Assembly: GCF_000176235.1 (NCBI RefSeq)
Contig: NZ_ACZV01000005.1
Coordinates: 806,001 to 870,000, forward strand
Length of the DNA stretch: 64,000 nt
Reading direction: 5' to 3'
DNA from: Vibrio orientalis CIP 102891 = ATCC 33934
Lineage (GTDB): Bacteria; Pseudomonadota; Gammaproteobacteria; Enterobacterales; Vibrionaceae
In this document: piece after piece, positions 63,274 through 64,000 of the stretch
How the letters are laid out: each line of letters begins with the position of its first letter
Numbering within the stretch: position 1 is the stretch's first letter
Notes under the pieces: model-generated
The model's database searches: none
What the model was told of the DNA's origin: nothing
Seen by the model: only the letters and a program-made list of their open reading frames with translations
Made by a program: the position numbers and the translations under genes

Positions 63274-64000
63274 CTTATCACCTCATTCGTTAGATGCTTT
63301 TTGATCAGTGCAAATGTCATAAGCATGGGTAATAGGTAGCCGAACATAGGCAGTAGGTGATGAAGAGACGTTGCCCACGCCTGCCCATAGCTCACTTGAC
63401 TCACTTGAACTTCGATATAGTGACTGATCGGCAGTAGGCTACGCCACATCTGCGCAAGACTACTCATATCTGTCACGGGGAAGGTGATGCCCATAAAAGC
63501 AAAGCTTGGAGCAGTAAATGCACCCGCGAAACTCATCGCGCGAGCGGCATCAAGGGTCAAAAAGAAAAACATGCCGCCCATCACCATACAAGCCGCAATA
63601 GTCACTGATTGCGCAATCACTAGCGTTAAGAAGCTGCCGTTCATTGGCCATTTAAAGCCTAAATAGAACCAACATAAAAACCCAAAACCTTGCAGCGCAA
63701 ATACCCAATAGTAGGGAGCGAGTGTTGATAGCAGGCTTCGTATTGGTTGGCTTTCCAACCAAGGTGCTAGTCGACGGTCTCTTAAATTGGCCGCCAAGAT
63801 AAGAATCGTGGTCACGACAATCACTATCTGCCACAGAGCCGGAATGATTGCTGACACCAGAAATTGAGCATAGTTGGAGTTTTTATTGAACAAAGGGGTA
63901 ATTTGTGTGCGTACTGGAACAGCATTACCCATTGCAGAAAGTAGAGTAGAGTTACCGGCCGCAAGACCCTTCATAGTGCTTAACTCTGCATTGAAAGTGC
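63270..64000 (-). CDS. ABC-2 type permease, 5' end outside window
   Basis: The frame stays open to the window edge: codons T-F-N-A-E-L-S-T precede the Met at 63974, so the true start lies beyond 64000. The visible 243 residues hold an end part of the periplasmic domain (P-V-R-T-Q-I-T-P-L-F-N) and about six hydrophobic helices, typical of ABC-2 permeases of the YhhJ group. It pairs with the downstream permease, with which it overlaps by four bases, as two half-transporters or a heterodimer. Confidence 0.86.
   Translation of the reverse strand, partial: TFNAELSTMKGLAAGNSTLLSAMGNAVPVRTQITPLFNKNSNYAQFLVSAIIPALWQIVIVVTTILILAANLRDRRLAPWLESQPIRSLLSTLAPYYWVFALQGFGFLCWFYLGFKWPMNGSFLTLVIAQSVTIAACMVMGGMFFFLTLDAARAMSFAGAFTAPSFAFMGITFPVTDMSSLAQMWRSLLPISHYIEVQVSQVSYGQAWATSLHHLLPMFGYLLPMLMTFALIKKHLTNEVIR

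Noticed and set aside
1..64000. Mobile elements, CRISPR arrays, tRNA or rRNA genes
   Set aside because: No transposase, integrase, regularly spaced repeats or recognisable tRNA/rRNA sequence was seen; DUF2786 is sometimes phage-linked but has no phage neighbours here.

Overview
The window is core chromosomal DNA of a marine gammaproteobacterium, almost certainly a Vibrio (chromosome 1 type). The basis is the protein families and their order: hppD-hmgA-fahA-maiA, hutC-I-G-U-H, relV, purT, cdd next to a CidA/LrgA-LrgB pair, sbcB, tcyP, cobT-S-U-C, astE, btuCD. From memory this resembles the order around the hut and relV loci of Vibrio cholerae. I see no insertion sequence, prophage, integron, CRISPR array, rRNA or tRNA. 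Both ends cut through genes: an EAL protein on the left and an ABC-2 permease on the right.

Layout. 1-6.2 kb: EAL-domain tail, PepT-like peptidase, then a four-gene tyrosine/homogentisate operon whose genes overlap or nearly touch. 6.2-10.2 kb: minus-strand genes for a small Cys-rich protein, a Sel1-TM-J-domain protein, an OmpA-like lipoprotein, a DUF2786 protein and DUF3334. 10.4-13.9 kb: YdiJ-type FAD/Fe-S dehydrogenase and a small membrane methyltransferase. 14.0-20.4 kb: complete histidine utilisation cluster with HutC-like operators before hutI and before hutC. 20.6-27.8 kb: Spo0M-like protein, DUF3187, RelV, Tpm, PurT with a PurR box, an HD-GYP phosphodiesterase, Cdd. 28-33 kb: LrgB/LrgA, exonuclease I, cystine transporter, NAD(P)-binding protein. 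33.3-39.0 kb: an unlisted 28-codon ORF, then flavin reductase-cobTSUC-pepF. 39.2-47.5 kb: astE, btuCD, MazG-like protein, DUF1415-MFS with a divergent LysR regulator, ModF, Rof. 47.7-52.0 kb: RND adaptor and pump. 52-57 kb: glutaredoxin-like protein, YgjP, RlmF, small membrane protein, PilW-like lipoprotein, MetA with a MetJ box, P-loop protein, DUF3859. 57.1-62.1 kb: CHASE4-PAS-GGDEF(degenerate)-EAL protein and a chemoreceptor with duplicated CHASE3-like modules. 62.1-64 kb: two ABC-2 permeases.

How the genes work together. The left half is rich in amino-acid catabolism (Tyr, His, and astE for Arg) and nucleotide salvage. The middle combines late-step cobalamin assembly with B12 import. Second-messenger and motility functions recur: two EAL proteins, one HD-GYP protein, an alarmone synthetase, a chemoreceptor and, by my reading, a candidate CheY phosphatase.

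The best lead is DUF3334 (9491-10192, minus). It matches the CheC/CheX/FliY phosphatase consensus at exact spacing and ends in a CheZ-like DLLDxLG tail. Other leads are the 28-codon basic ORF with a perfect Shine-Dalgarno, a RelV whose N-terminus looks like a signal peptide, a ModF with a dead first ATPase site, the duplicated CHASE3-like chemoreceptor, and the membrane-anchored J protein. All function calls come from reading sequence only; no database search was run.
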